This document shows, one piece after another, positions 52,467-61,770 of a stretch of DNA of 64,000 bases. Location of the stretch: contig NZ_JACOPX010000010.1 in NCBI RefSeq assembly GCF_015461835.1, forward strand, positions 247,285-311,284. The letters run 5' to 3'. The DNA is from Pseudomonas neuropathica (GTDB taxonomy: Bacteria > Pseudomonadota > Gammaproteobacteria > Pseudomonadales > Pseudomonadaceae). Made by a program: the position numbers and the translations under genes. The notes beneath the pieces are model-generated. The model did no database searches. It was given only the letters and a program-made list of their open reading frames with translations, and was not told where the DNA came from. Numbering within the stretch: the first letter of the stretch is position 1; the number at the start of each line of letters is the position of its first letter.

Positions 52467-53621
52467 ATGACTTTCGATTTTGATCAGGTATTCGACCGCC
52501 ACAACACCGGCAGCACCAAGTGGAGCCGCTACCCGGCCGATGTGTTGCCGATGTGGGTCGCTGATATGGATTTCGCCGCGCCGCCGGTGGTGATCGAGGC
52601 GCTGCAACAACGCTTGCTGCATCCGCTGGTGGGCTACAGCGTGGCGCAGGACAACTTGCGTGACGCCATCGTCGCCGACCTCTGGAACAAGTTTTCCTGG
52701 AAGGTCAAACCGCAGGAACTGATTTTCCTGCCGGGCGTCGAGTCGGGCTTCAACATGGCTTTGAAAGCCCTGGTGCAGCCGCAACAGAACGTCGTGGTGC
52801 AAGTGCCCAACTACCCGCCACTGCGCCATGCGCCGGGACATTGGGGCTTGAACAAGGTTGAACTGGAATTCATCGCCCAGGCTGACGGCACTTACCTGAC
52901 GCCGTTGGACGTGTTGCGTGAGTCGCTGAACGGTGGCGGTGCGTTGCTGCTGAGCAACCCGCACAACCCGATCGGCAAGGTGTTTGGCCGTGACGAGCTG
53001 CAAGCCGTGGCCGATATCTGCGCGGCGCAGGACGCCTGGATCATCTCCGACGAAATCCACGCCGAGCTGTGCTTCGACGGTCGCGTGCACATTCCGACCG
53101 CGTCGCTGAGCGCGGAGATCGCCGAGCGCACCATCACTCTGATGTCGGCGAGCAAGGCCTACAACATCGCCGGCCTCAAGACCTCGTTCATGATCATTCA
53201 GAACGCCGCCCTGCGCGAACGCGTCAATCACGCCCGTTGCGGCATGGTCGACAGCGTCAACCCGCTGGGCATGGAAGCCACCCGCGTGGCGTACAGCGAA
53301 GGCGGGCCGTGGCTGGCCGAGCTGAAAACCTACCTGCAAGCCAATCGCGACTGGCTGGTAGAAGCGGTGCGCAACCGCCTGCCGGGCGTGACCATCAATG
53401 TGCCGCAGGGCACTTATCTGGCGTGGCTGGATTGCTCGGCGCTGGACCTGGACAACCCGCAGCAGTTCTTCCTTGAGCAGGGCAAGGTTGGCCTCAGCGC
53501 CGGTCTGGACTTCGGCGATCAACACCAGCAGTTCGTCCGTCTGAACTTCGGCTGCCCGCGTTCATTGCTGGAAGAAGGTATCGCCCGGATGGAGCGCGCG
53601 CTGACTACACGCAATACCTGA
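52467..53621 (+). CDS. PatB/MalY-type C-S lyase (cystathionine beta-lyase-like aminotransferase)
   Basis: A 384-residue fold-type I PLP enzyme. The N-terminal FDFDQVFDRHNTGSTKWSRY and LPMWVADMDFAAPP are hallmarks of the MalY/PatB group. Further segments are LLSNPHNPIGKVF, ISDEIHAELCFDG and the Schiff-base lysine in SASKAYNIAGLKTSF. Members cleave cystathionine or other S-conjugates to a thiol, pyruvate and ammonia. The ATG follows a purine-rich stretch without a strong Shine-Dalgarno. The gene stands alone, bracketed by two family-A REPINs. Confidence 0.88.
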   Translation: MTFDFDQVFDRHNTGSTKWSRYPADVLPMWVADMDFAAPPVVIEALQQRLLHPLVGYSVAQDNLRDAIVADLWNKFSWKVKPQELIFLPGVESGFNMALKALVQPQQNVVVQVPNYPPLRHAPGHWGLNKVELEFIAQADGTYLTPLDVLRESLNGGGALLLSNPHNPIGKVFGRDELQAVADICAAQDAWIISDEIHAELCFDGRVHIPTASLSAEIAERTITLMSASKAYNIAGLKTSFMIIQNAALRERVNHARCGMVDSVNPLGMEATRVAYSEGGPWLAELKTYLQANRDWLVEAVRNRLPGVTINVPQGTYLAWLDCSALDLDNPQQFFLEQGKVGLSAGLDFGDQHQQFVRLNFGCPRSLLEEGIARMERALTTRNT

Positions 53622-53637
53622 AACCACCACATCCCCC

Positions 53638-53724
53638 TGTAGGAGCTGCCGAAGGCTGCGATCTTTTGATCTTGCTTTTTAAAAGATCACAATCAAAAGA
53701 TCGCAGCCTTCGGCAGCTCCTACA
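53638..53724. repeat. REPIN-like palindrome, family A
   Basis: Arms TGTAGGAGCTGCCGAAGG and its complement continue inward through GCTGCGATCTTTTGAT/ATCAAAAGATCGCAGC. It starts 16 nt after the PatB-like stop. Confidence 0.92.
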
Positions 53725-53816
53725 GGGAATTTGCGTCACGTGTAAATCCGATCGAACTCACGGCAAACGCACCGGGTCAACCCCCCATACCTGCCCTGAG
53801 ACCTCGGAGACCCGCG

Positions 53817-54674
53817 ATGACCGACTATCCAAAACCACCCTTCCCCGCACAAGCCCAAACCGTGCCCGGCGCCCAAGGCAAGATGCAGCCCTATCCCGAT
53901 TGCGGCGAGCAGAGCTACGTCGGCTCCGGGCGACTGGCCGGCAAGATCGCCCTGATCACCGGTGCCGACAGCGGTATCGGCCGCGCCGTGGCCATTGCGT
54001 TCGCCCGTGAAGGCGCCGACGTTGCGGTCGCCTATCTGAATGAACACGAAGACGCCCAGGAAACCGCGCGCTGGGTCGAGCAGGCCGGGCGCCAGTGCCT
54101 GCTGTTGCCGGGCGATATCGCGCAAAAGGCCCATTGCCAGGCCTTGGTCGACAAGACCGTGGAACGCTTCGGTCGCATTGATGTGCTGGTCAACAACGCC
54201 GCGTTCCAGATGACCCACGAAACCTTCGAAGAAATCCCCGACGATGAATGGGTGATGACTTTCGACGTCAACATCACCGCGATCTTCCGCTTGTGTCAGG
54301 CAGCGATCAAACACATGCGTGCCGGCGCATCGATCATCAACACCAGTTCGATCAATTCCGATTTGCCCAAACCCACCCTGCTCGCCTACGCCACCACCAA
54401 AGGCGCGATCGCCAACTTCACCGGCGGTCTGGCACAGATGCTCGGGCCAAAGGAAATCCGCGTGAACTGTGTGGCACCGGGGCCGATCTGGACGCCGCTG
54501 ATCGTCTCGACCATGCCCGATGAAGAAGTGCAGAACTTCGGCGGCAACACCCCGCTCGGCCGCCCCGGCCAACCGGTGGAAGTGGCGCCGATCTACGTGT
54601 TGCTGGCCTCGGACGAAGCCAGTTACATCACCGGCCAGCGCTATGGCGTGACCGGTGGAAAGCCGATGCTGTGA
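53817..54674 (+). CDS. SDR-family oxidoreductase (YhdG/GsiB-neighbour, general-stress type)
   Basis: A 285-residue classical short-chain dehydrogenase with an N-terminal extension of about 40 residues (PPFPAQAQTVPGAQGKMQPY) typical of stress-related SDRs such as YghA/YhdF-like proteins. The cofactor motif is ITGADSGIGRAVAIAFAREG, the NNAAF motif is at about residue 125, and the catalytic residues are Ser in INTSSINSD and the pair YxxxK in AYATTKGAIANF. Substrate is unknown. The gene is bracketed by two family-A REPINs and has a GGAGA site 10 nt before the ATG. Confidence 0.9.
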   Translation: MTDYPKPPFPAQAQTVPGAQGKMQPYPDCGEQSYVGSGRLAGKIALITGADSGIGRAVAIAFAREGADVAVAYLNEHEDAQETARWVEQAGRQCLLLPGDIAQKAHCQALVDKTVERFGRIDVLVNNAAFQMTHETFEEIPDDEWVMTFDVNITAIFRLCQAAIKHMRAGASIINTSSINSDLPKPTLLAYATTKGAIANFTGGLAQMLGPKEIRVNCVAPGPIWTPLIVSTMPDEEVQNFGGNTPLGRPGQPVEVAPIYVLLASDEASYITGQRYGVTGGKPML

Positions 54675-54684
54675 GTAAACGCAC

Positions 54685-54768
54685 TGTAGGAGCTGCCGAA
54701 GGCTGCGATCTTTTGATTTGGATGTTAAAAACAAGGTCAAAGGATCGCAGCCTGCGGCAGCTCCTACA
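54685..54768. repeat. REPIN-like palindrome, family A
   Basis: Arms TGTAGGAGCTGCCGAAGG and CCTGCGGCAGCTCCTACA (one mismatch) surround a variable centre. It lies 10 nt after the SDR stop and is the third family-A element within 2.5 kb. Confidence 0.9.
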
Positions 54769-54834
54769 GGGGCGGCGTCAGAAGCGAAAGGGTCTCTGCA
54801 GGCGGCCGTCATTAATCACTGAGGGCGGCAGATC

Positions 54835-56178
54835 ATGAGTTTTATCGTGTGGGTCGCCGTACTCGGCGCAGTCCTGCTGACCCTGGCACTGACGTCGTCA
54901 TACCTGCGCTGGATGCCGGTGACCACCTCGGCGGTTTGTCTGCTGCTGGGTATCGGCATCGGCCCCAGTGGCCTCGATCTGCTGAAACTATCCCTGGAAG
55001 ACGCCTCGCTGTGGATGGAGCACCTGACGGAAGTCGCGGTGCTCTTCTCTCTGTTCGTCTGCGGCCTGAAATTGCGCCTGCCGCTGCGCGACAAGCGTTG
55101 GCGAATCGCTTTCGGCCTCGCCGGCCCCGTAATGGTACTGACCATCGCCGGGGTGTGCCTGCTGCTGCATTTTGCCTTGCGCTTGCCGTGGGGGCCGTCG
55201 TTGTTGATCGGCGCGATGCTGGCGCCCACCGACCCGGTGCTGGCGGCGCTGGTGCAGGTCAATGATGCGCGGGATGTCGACAGCGTGCGTTTCGGCCTTT
55301 CGGGTGAGGCCGGGTTGAATGACGGGGTGGCGTTTCCGTTTGTAATTCTCGGCTTGTTGTTGATTCACGGTGATGGCTCTGCCGCCGAGTGGCAGGGCTG
55401 GGTCTTGCGCAGTTTGTTGTGGGCGGTGCCCGCAGGCCTGCTCACCGGTTACTGGATGGGCCGTGGTATCGGCCGCGTGACCCTGTCGCTGCGTATTCAC
55501 AATGACGACAGCACGCTCAGCCCGAACGACTATCTGGCGTTGTCGTTGATTGCCCTGGCGTATGTCGTTGCCGAGGCGATTGGCGGCTATGGTTTTCTGT
55601 CGGTGTTCGCTGCCGGGTTGGGCCTGCGTCAGGTCGAAGTCAAATCCACCGGCGCCGGGCAACCGCCCGCCGAGCATTTGGTGCAACCGGTGGTCGGCCA
55701 TCAGAACGTCGAACCGCAGCACGCGGTGCACGGCGACACCGAACGGCTGGAAAGCAGCCAGGTCGCCGCCGGGATCATGATGGGCGACATGCTGTCGTTC
55801 GGCAGTCTGGTCGAGCGCGCCATGGAAGTATTTCTGGTGACCCTGCTCGGCGTCGTGCTGGTAGCGCACTGGGACTGGCGGGCATTGCTGGTGGGCGGCG
55901 TGCTGTTCTGCCTGATCCGCCCGGCCTGCGTCGCGTTGATGCCTTGGGGCGCACTGCTCAAAGGAAGGCAACGGCTGTTGATCGGCTGGTTTGGCATTCG
56001 TGGTATCGGCAGCCTGTTCTATCTGTTTTATGCCTTGAACCACGGGCTGACCGACACAGTGGCCAGCCTGTGTACCGATCTGACCTTGTCGGTGGTGGCG
56101 CTGAGCATCTTGCTCCACGGCATCAGCACGCAACCGATCCTCGCCCGTTACGAACAGCGCAAAAAACAAAAAAACTGA
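54835..56178 (+). CDS. NhaP-type Na+(K+)/H+ antiporter
   Basis: A 447-residue CPA1-family antiporter with about 11-12 hydrophobic segments. The ion-binding region includes LAPTDPVLAALVQVNDARD and the GLNDGVAFPFVILGLLL helix, with paired aspartates expected for transport. Later segments LVGGVLFCLIRPACVALMP and GWFGIRGIGSLFYLFYAL also fit the family. The C-terminal tail is short and basic (YEQRKKQKN), so no large regulatory domain is present. No operon partner is evident. The GAGGGCGG site precedes the ATG. Confidence 0.9.
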   Translation: MSFIVWVAVLGAVLLTLALTSSYLRWMPVTTSAVCLLLGIGIGPSGLDLLKLSLEDASLWMEHLTEVAVLFSLFVCGLKLRLPLRDKRWRIAFGLAGPVMVLTIAGVCLLLHFALRLPWGPSLLIGAMLAPTDPVLAALVQVNDARDVDSVRFGLSGEAGLNDGVAFPFVILGLLLIHGDGSAAEWQGWVLRSLLWAVPAGLLTGYWMGRGIGRVTLSLRIHNDDSTLSPNDYLALSLIALAYVVAEAIGGYGFLSVFAAGLGLRQVEVKSTGAGQPPAEHLVQPVVGHQNVEPQHAVHGDTERLESSQVAAGIMMGDMLSFGSLVERAMEVFLVTLLGVVLVAHWDWRALLVGGVLFCLIRPACVALMPWGALLKGRQRLLIGWFGIRGIGSLFYLFYALNHGLTDTVASLCTDLTLSVVALSILLHGISTQPILARYEQRKKQKN

Positions 56179-56365
56179 TTTTTGATTTGCGGATTTAACC
56201 AGGAATTGATCGAATTTTTTTCTATAAAAAAATGGATCCCTGATTAATGGCCGGCAGTCACAAGCATAACCCCTCGCCGGATGTGTCCGGCGGGGCCCGG
56301 CAGGTTCGGTTCCCCTGCGGCGCTACGCCTATGAAACGGAACCCTTGAAGAATAAGGTCACGGTC
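56179..56365 (+). other. Hairpin-rich 5' region of the small ORF at 56366
   Basis: Three structures lie here. An all-A/T hairpin ATTTTTTT-CTAT-AAAAAAAT is at 56214-56233. A GC hairpin CTCGCCGGA-TGTG-TCCGGCGGG is near 56273-56294. A longer-range pairing joins GGTTCC (near 56308) with GGAACC (near 56338). It could be a structured leader of the downstream gene or an exit region of the antiporter gene; the sequence does not decide. Confidence 0.4.
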
Positions 56366-56662
56366 ATGAAAGAATGCTCGACTCCTGCGCAAATCAAGGC
56401 TTGCAGAGCACTGGCTCTGGAACGCAATCGTCAATTGTTCGATAACGCCCACACCCTCAATCGAGCGGCCAATGCGCTGCTTGAGGTTGAACATCTGGAC
56501 ATCGAACAATTCGAGCACTACCGAGCGCTGCGCAAAAAAGCCGATTCGATGTTTGAAGACGCCATCGACCATTTGTGCGTCTTGAACGAAGACTTCCCGC
56601 CGATTCCGATGTCGTCGCAGAATTCGATGGCGCTGCGTCGAGAGCTTGAGACCGTGGAGTGA
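56366..56662 (+). CDS. Small hypothetical protein (98 aa)
   Basis: I do not recognise the family. The 98-residue product is mostly helical and acidic (ALERNRQLFDNAHTLNRAAN, LDIEQFEHYRALRKKADSMF) with Cys4 and two further cysteines, and has no signal peptide or membrane segment. The ATG at 56366 has an AAGG site 8 nt upstream; the frame also opens at a TTG at 56345. Regular codon use and the ribosome site support it as a real gene. It resembles, in size and setting, the many small lineage-restricted Pseudomonas proteins. Confidence 0.65.
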   Translation: MKECSTPAQIKACRALALERNRQLFDNAHTLNRAANALLEVEHLDIEQFEHYRALRKKADSMFEDAIDHLCVLNEDFPPIPMSSQNSMALRRELETVE

Positions 56663-56672
56663 TGCAGAAAAG

Positions 56673-56833
56673 CCCCTCACCCTAGCCCTCTCCCCCAGGA
56701 GAGGGAACTGACCGAGGTGAATGATCGGGATATGCCGACCTGAGATACCGAGTCGATCGCAGATTTTGAACTGCACGAAGATCTGCTCCCTTCCCCCTCG
56801 CCCCCTTTGGGGGAGAGGGCTGGGGTGAGGGGG
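56673..56833. repeat. Long inverted repeat, family D
   Basis: Left arm CCCCTCACCCTAGCCCTCTC and right arm GAGAGGGCTGGGGTGAGGGG are near-perfect complements flanking about 120 nt. Inside, the left arm folds on itself (CTCTCCCCCAGGAGAG) and the right arm likewise (CCCCCTTTGGGGG). It is a single occurrence in this window. Confidence 0.8.
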
Positions 56834-56871
56834 ATAGATCTGTGTAGCACAACAAAATTCAAGCGAATGAG

Positions 56872-56899
56872 AAAGCCCGGCGATATAAGCCGGGCTTTT
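56872..56899. terminator. Bidirectional rho-independent terminator
   Basis: AAAGCCCGGC-GATATAA-GCCGGGCTTT: a 10-bp perfect stem with A/T ends, giving a T-run on either strand. It lies between the plus-strand small ORF and the minus-strand gene ending at 56913, so it can stop transcription from both sides. Confidence 0.9.
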
Positions 56900-56912
56900 G
56901 CGTGAAGACCAA

Positions 56913-57458
56913 TCATCCCCCCGGATTGGTCACCTGAATAAACACCGCATAACTCCCCAGCAACACCCAGAACGTCGCAAAGATCCACGGCGTACGCACC
57001 GAAAACAGCAGCGACTTGCGATAGCCCTTGTGGCTCGACTCCATCTCGCTGAACAGCGGCGATTCGTCATACGCCAGGCCCATCAGCGGTTCGCTGTGCA
57101 GCAAGTGGCTCTGCTTGAAATGCCAGTGGTCGATGATGTCGTACGCCGCGCGAATCCCCGGCCAGGCATTCAGCGAGCTGAGCAGCCCGAGCAGCGCAAG
57201 AAACGGTGGCACCACCAGCGTGAACAACTTGCCCCACTCCGGGTTGAGGTTGGCCATGCACGAGGCAAAGGCAATCACCAGAAACGACTGCGCCGCCAGA
57301 TAAGCGTCGGTACGGTTGGCGAGGATGCTGGTTTCGTACTGGATCTCCCGCCGATAGAAATCCAGCCGTTCCTTGGGTGAGCCAAACATCTTGGCGTCAT
57401 GTTCGGTCAGGGTTTCTTCAGCGGTGGGCTCAGTCAGTATGCGAGACAAAAGATGCAC
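56913..57458 (-). CDS. Hypothetical inner-membrane protein
   Basis: A 181-residue protein with no family I can name. A charged N-terminal segment (AKMFGSPKERLDFYRREIQYETSILANRTDAYL) leads into hydrophobic helices at about 55-72 (AAQSFLVIAFASCMANL), 80-98 (LFTLVVPPFLALLGLLSSL) and near the C-terminus about 155-175 (TPWIFATFWVLLGSYAVFI). The loop between is acidic. The start is likely the first Met. It ends beside a bidirectional terminator and lies about 47 nt downstream of the hybrid kinase gene on the same strand. Confidence 0.72.
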   Translation of the reverse strand: MHLLSRILTEPTAEETLTEHDAKMFGSPKERLDFYRREIQYETSILANRTDAYLAAQSFLVIAFASCMANLNPEWGKLFTLVVPPFLALLGLLSSLNAWPGIRAAYDIIDHWHFKQSHLLHSEPLMGLAYDESPLFSEMESSHKGYRKSLLFSVRTPWIFATFWVLLGSYAVFIQVTNPGG

Positions 57459-57505
57459 GCTCCGGGGTGGGGAAAACGTTTAGAAGTCCCCGTTGGCGCG
57501 CAAGT

Positions 57506-59455
57506 TCAGACGGATTGACCGACGCCTTGTTTCATCGATTGGGCAATGATTGCCACCAGATTCATCTGCGTAAACGGCTTGGGCAGTCGCGGCAGTTGCG
57601 CGGCAAAGCCTTCCAGACGTTCGGCGTAGCCGGTGGCCAGGATGATCGGCAGATCCGGTTTGAGCACGCGCACGGCATGGGCCAGTTGCGCGCCGCTCAT
57701 CTTCGGCATGGCCATGTCGGTGATCATCAGGTCGATGACCTCGCCCTGATCGAACAACGCCAGCGCTCGCGCACCGGACGTCGCACTGACCACCCGATGG
57801 CCGAGGTCTTCGAGCAGCAGACTGGTGCTGGTCAATACCAGTGAGTCGTCATCCACCACCAGCACGCTGAGTCTTGGTACCACCACGGGCTCGGCGTGTG
57901 GCTGCAGCGACTTGCTGACGGTACCCTCGCCGGCCACCGGAATCCACAGTTCTGCCGTGGTGCCCTGGGCCTTTGCACTCTTGAGAATGAAACGGCCACC
58001 GAGTTGTTCCATGAAGCCGTGGACCATCGACAAGCCCAGCCCGGTGCCCTTGCCCAAGCCTTTGGTGGTGAAGAACGGATCTCTGGCCGACGCCAGTGTG
58101 TGCTCATCCATTCCCTCCCCGGTGTCGATTACGCTGAGGCAGACGTAACGCCCCGCAGGCAGGTCCGAATGCCCCAGCTCAAGCACCACTTGCGGTTCAG
58201 CGCTGATGCTCACCGTACCTCCATCGGGCATGGCGTCGCGGGCGTTGGTCGCCAGATTGAGCAGGGCCAGCTCCAACTGGTTGGTGTCCGCCAGCACCGG
58301 CTCGAGATCGTCGGGAAACCGCGTGTCGACACGGATCCCCGGCCCCAGCGAACTGCGCAGCAAACCGCTGATGCCCTGAACCAATTGCGCAATATCGACT
58401 GACTCGGTCTTCAGTTCCTGTCGGCGGGCGAACGCCAGCATGCGCTGGGTCAGCGAGACGCCGCGCAAGGCGCCTTGGGTGGCGTTTTCCAGCAGGCGGC
58501 TGATTTTCGCATCGTCGCCCACGCGCTTTTGCACAATTTCGAGGTTACCGAGAATCACCGTCAGCAGATTATTGAAATCATGGGCGATGCCACCGCTGAG
58601 CTGACCGATGGCCTGCATCTTCTGCGCCTGGAACAGCGCTTCACGGGTTTTCTCCAGCGCCTGTTGCGCCTGGTGGGTCTCGGTGATGTCGCGGGTGATC
58701 TTGGCAAAACCAAGCAATGTGCCGGTGTCACCACGAATCGCATCGACCACCACATGAGCGAGAAACCGCGTGCCGTCCTTGCGCATGCGCCAGCTCTTGT
58801 TCTCGAAACGACCCTCGCGGGTGGCGATTTCCAGCGCCCGTTGCGGCTCGCCGAGTTCGCGGTCCTCGGGGGTATAGAACAGCGAAAAATGCTGACCGAT
58901 GATTTCTTCCGGCAGATAGCCTTTGATCCGCTGCGCGCCCTGGTTCCAGTTGCTGACCCGGCCTTCGGGGCTGAGCATGTAGATGGCGTAGTCGGTGACG
59001 CCCTGCACCAGCAAGCGGAACTGCTGCTCGCTTTGCTTGAGGGTTTCTTCGGCCATTTTGCGGTCGGTCAGGTCGCGGGTGATCTTGGCGAAACCGAGCA
59101 ATTTGCCGTCGGGATCAATGATCGGATCGATGACCACATGCGACCAGAAATTGGTGCCGTCCTTGCGCACCCGCCAGCCCTCGCCTTCGAAACGTCCTTC
59201 ACGGATCGCCGTGTCGAGCGCACGCTGCGGCAGACCGGCGGCGCGATCCTCAGCGGTATAGAAGCGGGAGAAATGTTCGCCGAGAATTTCCGCCTCTTCG
59301 TAGCCCTTGAAGCGTTTGGCGCCGGAGTTCCAACTGGTGATGATGCCGTCGGGATCGATCATGTAGATCGCATAGTCGACCACCGCATCGATCAACAGAC
59401 GAAAACGCATCTCTTCGATCGTCGCGGTCTTGTTTTTCTCGCTCATCACACTCAC
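57506..59455 (-). CDS. Soluble PAS-PAS hybrid histidine kinase
   Basis: A 649-residue sensor without transmembrane helices. Two tandem PAS/PAC domains occupy residues about 20-130 and 145-258; they are close copies of each other (both contain a YAIYM...S-W N-GA-R-KGY pattern and RDLT/RDIT ends). A kinase core follows with His292 in QLSGGIAHDFNNLL, the ATPase boxes (NLATNARDAMPDGG, DTGEGMDE, GTGLGLSMVHGFMEQLGG) and a C-terminal receiver (VLVVDDDSLVLTS, TDMAMPKMSGAQL, LPKPF). The GTG start at 59455 overlaps the helicase stop (GTGA); an ATG at 59446 is an alternative. It probably responds to a cytoplasmic redox or damage cue. Confidence 0.92.
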   Translation of the reverse strand: MSVMSEKNKTATIEEMRFRLLIDAVVDYAIYMIDPDGIITSWNSGAKRFKGYEEAEILGEHFSRFYTAEDRAAGLPQRALDTAIREGRFEGEGWRVRKDGTNFWSHVVIDPIIDPDGKLLGFAKITRDLTDRKMAEETLKQSEQQFRLLVQGVTDYAIYMLSPEGRVSNWNQGAQRIKGYLPEEIIGQHFSLFYTPEDRELGEPQRALEIATREGRFENKSWRMRKDGTRFLAHVVVDAIRGDTGTLLGFAKITRDITETHQAQQALEKTREALFQAQKMQAIGQLSGGIAHDFNNLLTVILGNLEIVQKRVGDDAKISRLLENATQGALRGVSLTQRMLAFARRQELKTESVDIAQLVQGISGLLRSSLGPGIRVDTRFPDDLEPVLADTNQLELALLNLATNARDAMPDGGTVSISAEPQVVLELGHSDLPAGRYVCLSVIDTGEGMDEHTLASARDPFFTTKGLGKGTGLGLSMVHGFMEQLGGRFILKSAKAQGTTAELWIPVAGEGTVSKSLQPHAEPVVVPRLSVLVVDDDSLVLTSTSLLLEDLGHRVVSATSGARALALFDQGEVIDLMITDMAMPKMSGAQLAHAVRVLKPDLPIILATGYAERLEGFAAQLPRLPKPFTQMNLVAIIAQSMKQGVGQSV

Positions 59456-61770
59456 CAGCCATTGTCATGAGCAGAAGTATGCGGTAATCCGGCAAATTGG
59501 GAAGCGTCCGCCTCATGATTGATTGCCCACCAGCGCGGCAGTAGCTGTTTGATCCGGCTCTCGGCAAAGCGATCGTCAATCAGCATGACCACGCCGCTAT
59601 CCTCACGGGTGCGGATGACTCGCCCGGCGGCCTGTACCACTTTCTGCACGCCGGGGTACAGGTAGGTGTAGTCGTAACCGGCGCCGAAGATGGCGGCCAT
59701 GCGGTGTTTGAGTTGTTCGTTGACCGGATTGAACTGCGCCAGCCCCAGGGTGGCAATGAACGCGCCGATCAGCCGCGCACCGGGTAAATCGATGCCTTCG
59801 CCGAATGCACCGCCCAATACGGCAAAGCCGACGCCCTGGCTGTGCGCGGTGAACTGATCGAGAAAGGCCTGCCGCGCCCCTTCGAGCATGCCCCGCGATT
59901 GCTGCCACAGGGTGATGTGCGGGTAACGCTCAGCGAGTAACGACGCCACTTGTTGCAGATAATCGAAGCTGCTGAAAAACGCCAGATAGTTGCCCGGACG
60001 CTCGCTGAACTGCCGCGCGATCAATTCGACGATCGGCTCCAGCGAGGCCTGACGATGGTTGAAGCGTGTCGAGATGCGACTGACGATCTGCACCTGCAAC
60101 TGCTCGGCGCAAAACGGCGATTCGACGTCGATCCACACGGTGTCGGCGGGCGTGCCAAGCAAATCGGCGTAATAGTGACGCGGGCTGAGAGTCGCGGAAA
60201 ACAGCACGCTGCTGCGCGCCGCTTTCAGCCGCGGGCCAATGAACGCGGCCGGCACCACGTTGCGCAGGCATAACTGCGAAAGCGGCTTTTTGCGGTCGAG
60301 GTCGCGCTTGCTGATGTCGAACAGGTAATGCTCGTCGTACAGCTCCGCCACCCGGGCGAATTGCAGCAGGTCGAAATAGAAGTTCTGCAAGGCGCTGTCG
60401 AGGCCCTGCGGATGGTCATTGAGGTAATCGCCAATGGCCGCGCAACACAACGAGATCGCTTGCAGGAGTTTTTCCGGGGCCTTGTCGTAAGCCTGATACG
60501 CCGCCAGTTGCGGCGCATGCAGCGCGTTCCATTCACGGTTGATCCGTTGCAGGGAGCTTTTCAGCGGTGCCGGCGCGGTTTTGCGCACACTGCCAAGGGT
60601 GAACTGATCAAGACTGGCGCTGTACATCTGCCGGCCGCGTTCGACCAGGTTGTGCGCCTCGTCCGCCAGCACCGCGACTTTCCATTGATTGAGCTGGGCC
60701 AGACCGAACAGCATGGCGCTGAAGTCGAAGTAATAGTTGTAGTCGGCGATCACCACGTCTACCCAACGGGCCATCTCCTGACTCAGGTAATACGGGCACA
60801 CCGCGTGTTGCGCGGCGACCTCACGCATGGCGGCTTGATCGAGCAGGCGGATTCGGCTGGCCGCTTCCCGCGCGGCCGGCAGGCGATCATAAAAGCCCTG
60901 GGCCAACGGGCAGGATTCGCCGTGACACGCTTTGTCCGGATGTTCGCAGGCCTTGTCCCGGGCGACCATTTCCAGCACCCGCAAGGGCAAGGCTGGTGAC
61001 TGATCGAACAACACTTGACTGGCATCCAGCGCCAGCTTGCGCCCCGGTGTCTTCGCGGTGAGGAAGAACACCTTGTCCAGTTGCTGCGGCGCCAGGGCCT
61101 TGAGCATCGGGAACAGCGTGCCGAGGGTTTTGCCGATGCCGGTCGGTGCCTGGGCCATCAGGCAACGGCCGGTGCTGACGGCCTTGAACACTGATTCCGC
61201 CAAGTGCCGCTGACCGGGACGAAAATCGGCATGGGGAAACGCCAGTTGCTGCGCGGCCAGATTGCGCGCCTCGCGATGGGCCATTTCCTGTTCGGCCCAT
61301 TGCAGGAACAGCGTGCATTGCTGTTCGAAAAAGGCCTTGAGGGTTTCGGCGCTGAAGGCCTCGACCAGACAGGTTTCCTTCTCGCTGACGATATCGAAAT
61401 ACACCAGCGCCAGATTGATTTGCTCAAGTTCGAGCTTGCGGCACATCAACCAGCCGTAGATCTTCGCCTGCGCCCAGTGCAACTGGCGGTGATTGGCCGG
61501 TTGCTTACTCAGGTCGCCACGGTAGGTTTTGACTTCCTCCAGACAGGTTTGCGCCGGGTCGTAGCCGTCCGCCCTGCCCCTGACCTTCAACTGCAGAAAC
61601 TCGCCTTCGAGCGCCACTTCGCTTTGATACTTTTCGCTGCGCCGCGAGGCCACAGTGCGGTGGCCGGCGATGCCTTCCAGCGCCGTGGGTGATGGGGTGA
61701 AGCGCAGGTCGAGGTCGCCGGCCTTGGCGGTGAACTCGCAGAGTGCGCGCACGGCAATGCTGTAGCTCAA
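59452..61770 (-). CDS. XPD/DinG-like helicase with N-terminal RecB/Cas4-like nuclease motif
   Basis: A 772-residue predicted 5'-3' DNA helicase. Walker A is APTGIGKT (about residue 210), and the Walker B/DEAH box is LADEAHN. Four cysteines between them (ACEHPDKACHGESC and later AVCPYY) match the XPD-type [4Fe-4S] arrangement. The last motif VVQAAGRVIRTREDSG is the SF2 motif VI. The first 120 residues carry GRADGYD, LEEVKTYRGD and the helix QLHWAQAKIYGWLM, the D / E-x-K / Q-x-x-x-Y pattern of RecB/Cas4 (PD-(D/E)XK) nucleases. I chose the TTG at 61770 (then SYSIAVRALCEF), overlapping the previous stop; GTG at 61800 is possible. It overlaps both neighbours. Confidence 0.88.
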   Translation of the reverse strand: MSYSIAVRALCEFTAKAGDLDLRFTPSPTALEGIAGHRTVASRRSEKYQSEVALEGEFLQLKVRGRADGYDPAQTCLEEVKTYRGDLSKQPANHRQLHWAQAKIYGWLMCRKLELEQINLALVYFDIVSEKETCLVEAFSAETLKAFFEQQCTLFLQWAEQEMAHREARNLAAQQLAFPHADFRPGQRHLAESVFKAVSTGRCLMAQAPTGIGKTLGTLFPMLKALAPQQLDKVFFLTAKTPGRKLALDASQVLFDQSPALPLRVLEMVARDKACEHPDKACHGESCPLAQGFYDRLPAAREAASRIRLLDQAAMREVAAQHAVCPYYLSQEMARWVDVVIADYNYYFDFSAMLFGLAQLNQWKVAVLADEAHNLVERGRQMYSASLDQFTLGSVRKTAPAPLKSSLQRINREWNALHAPQLAAYQAYDKAPEKLLQAISLCCAAIGDYLNDHPQGLDSALQNFYFDLLQFARVAELYDEHYLFDISKRDLDRKKPLSQLCLRNVVPAAFIGPRLKAARSSVLFSATLSPRHYYADLLGTPADTVWIDVESPFCAEQLQVQIVSRISTRFNHRQASLEPIVELIARQFSERPGNYLAFFSSFDYLQQVASLLAERYPHITLWQQSRGMLEGARQAFLDQFTAHSQGVGFAVLGGAFGEGIDLPGARLIGAFIATLGLAQFNPVNEQLKHRMAAIFGAGYDYTYLYPGVQKVVQAAGRVIRTREDSGVVMLIDDRFAESRIKQLLPRWWAINHEADASQFAGLPHTSAHDNGW

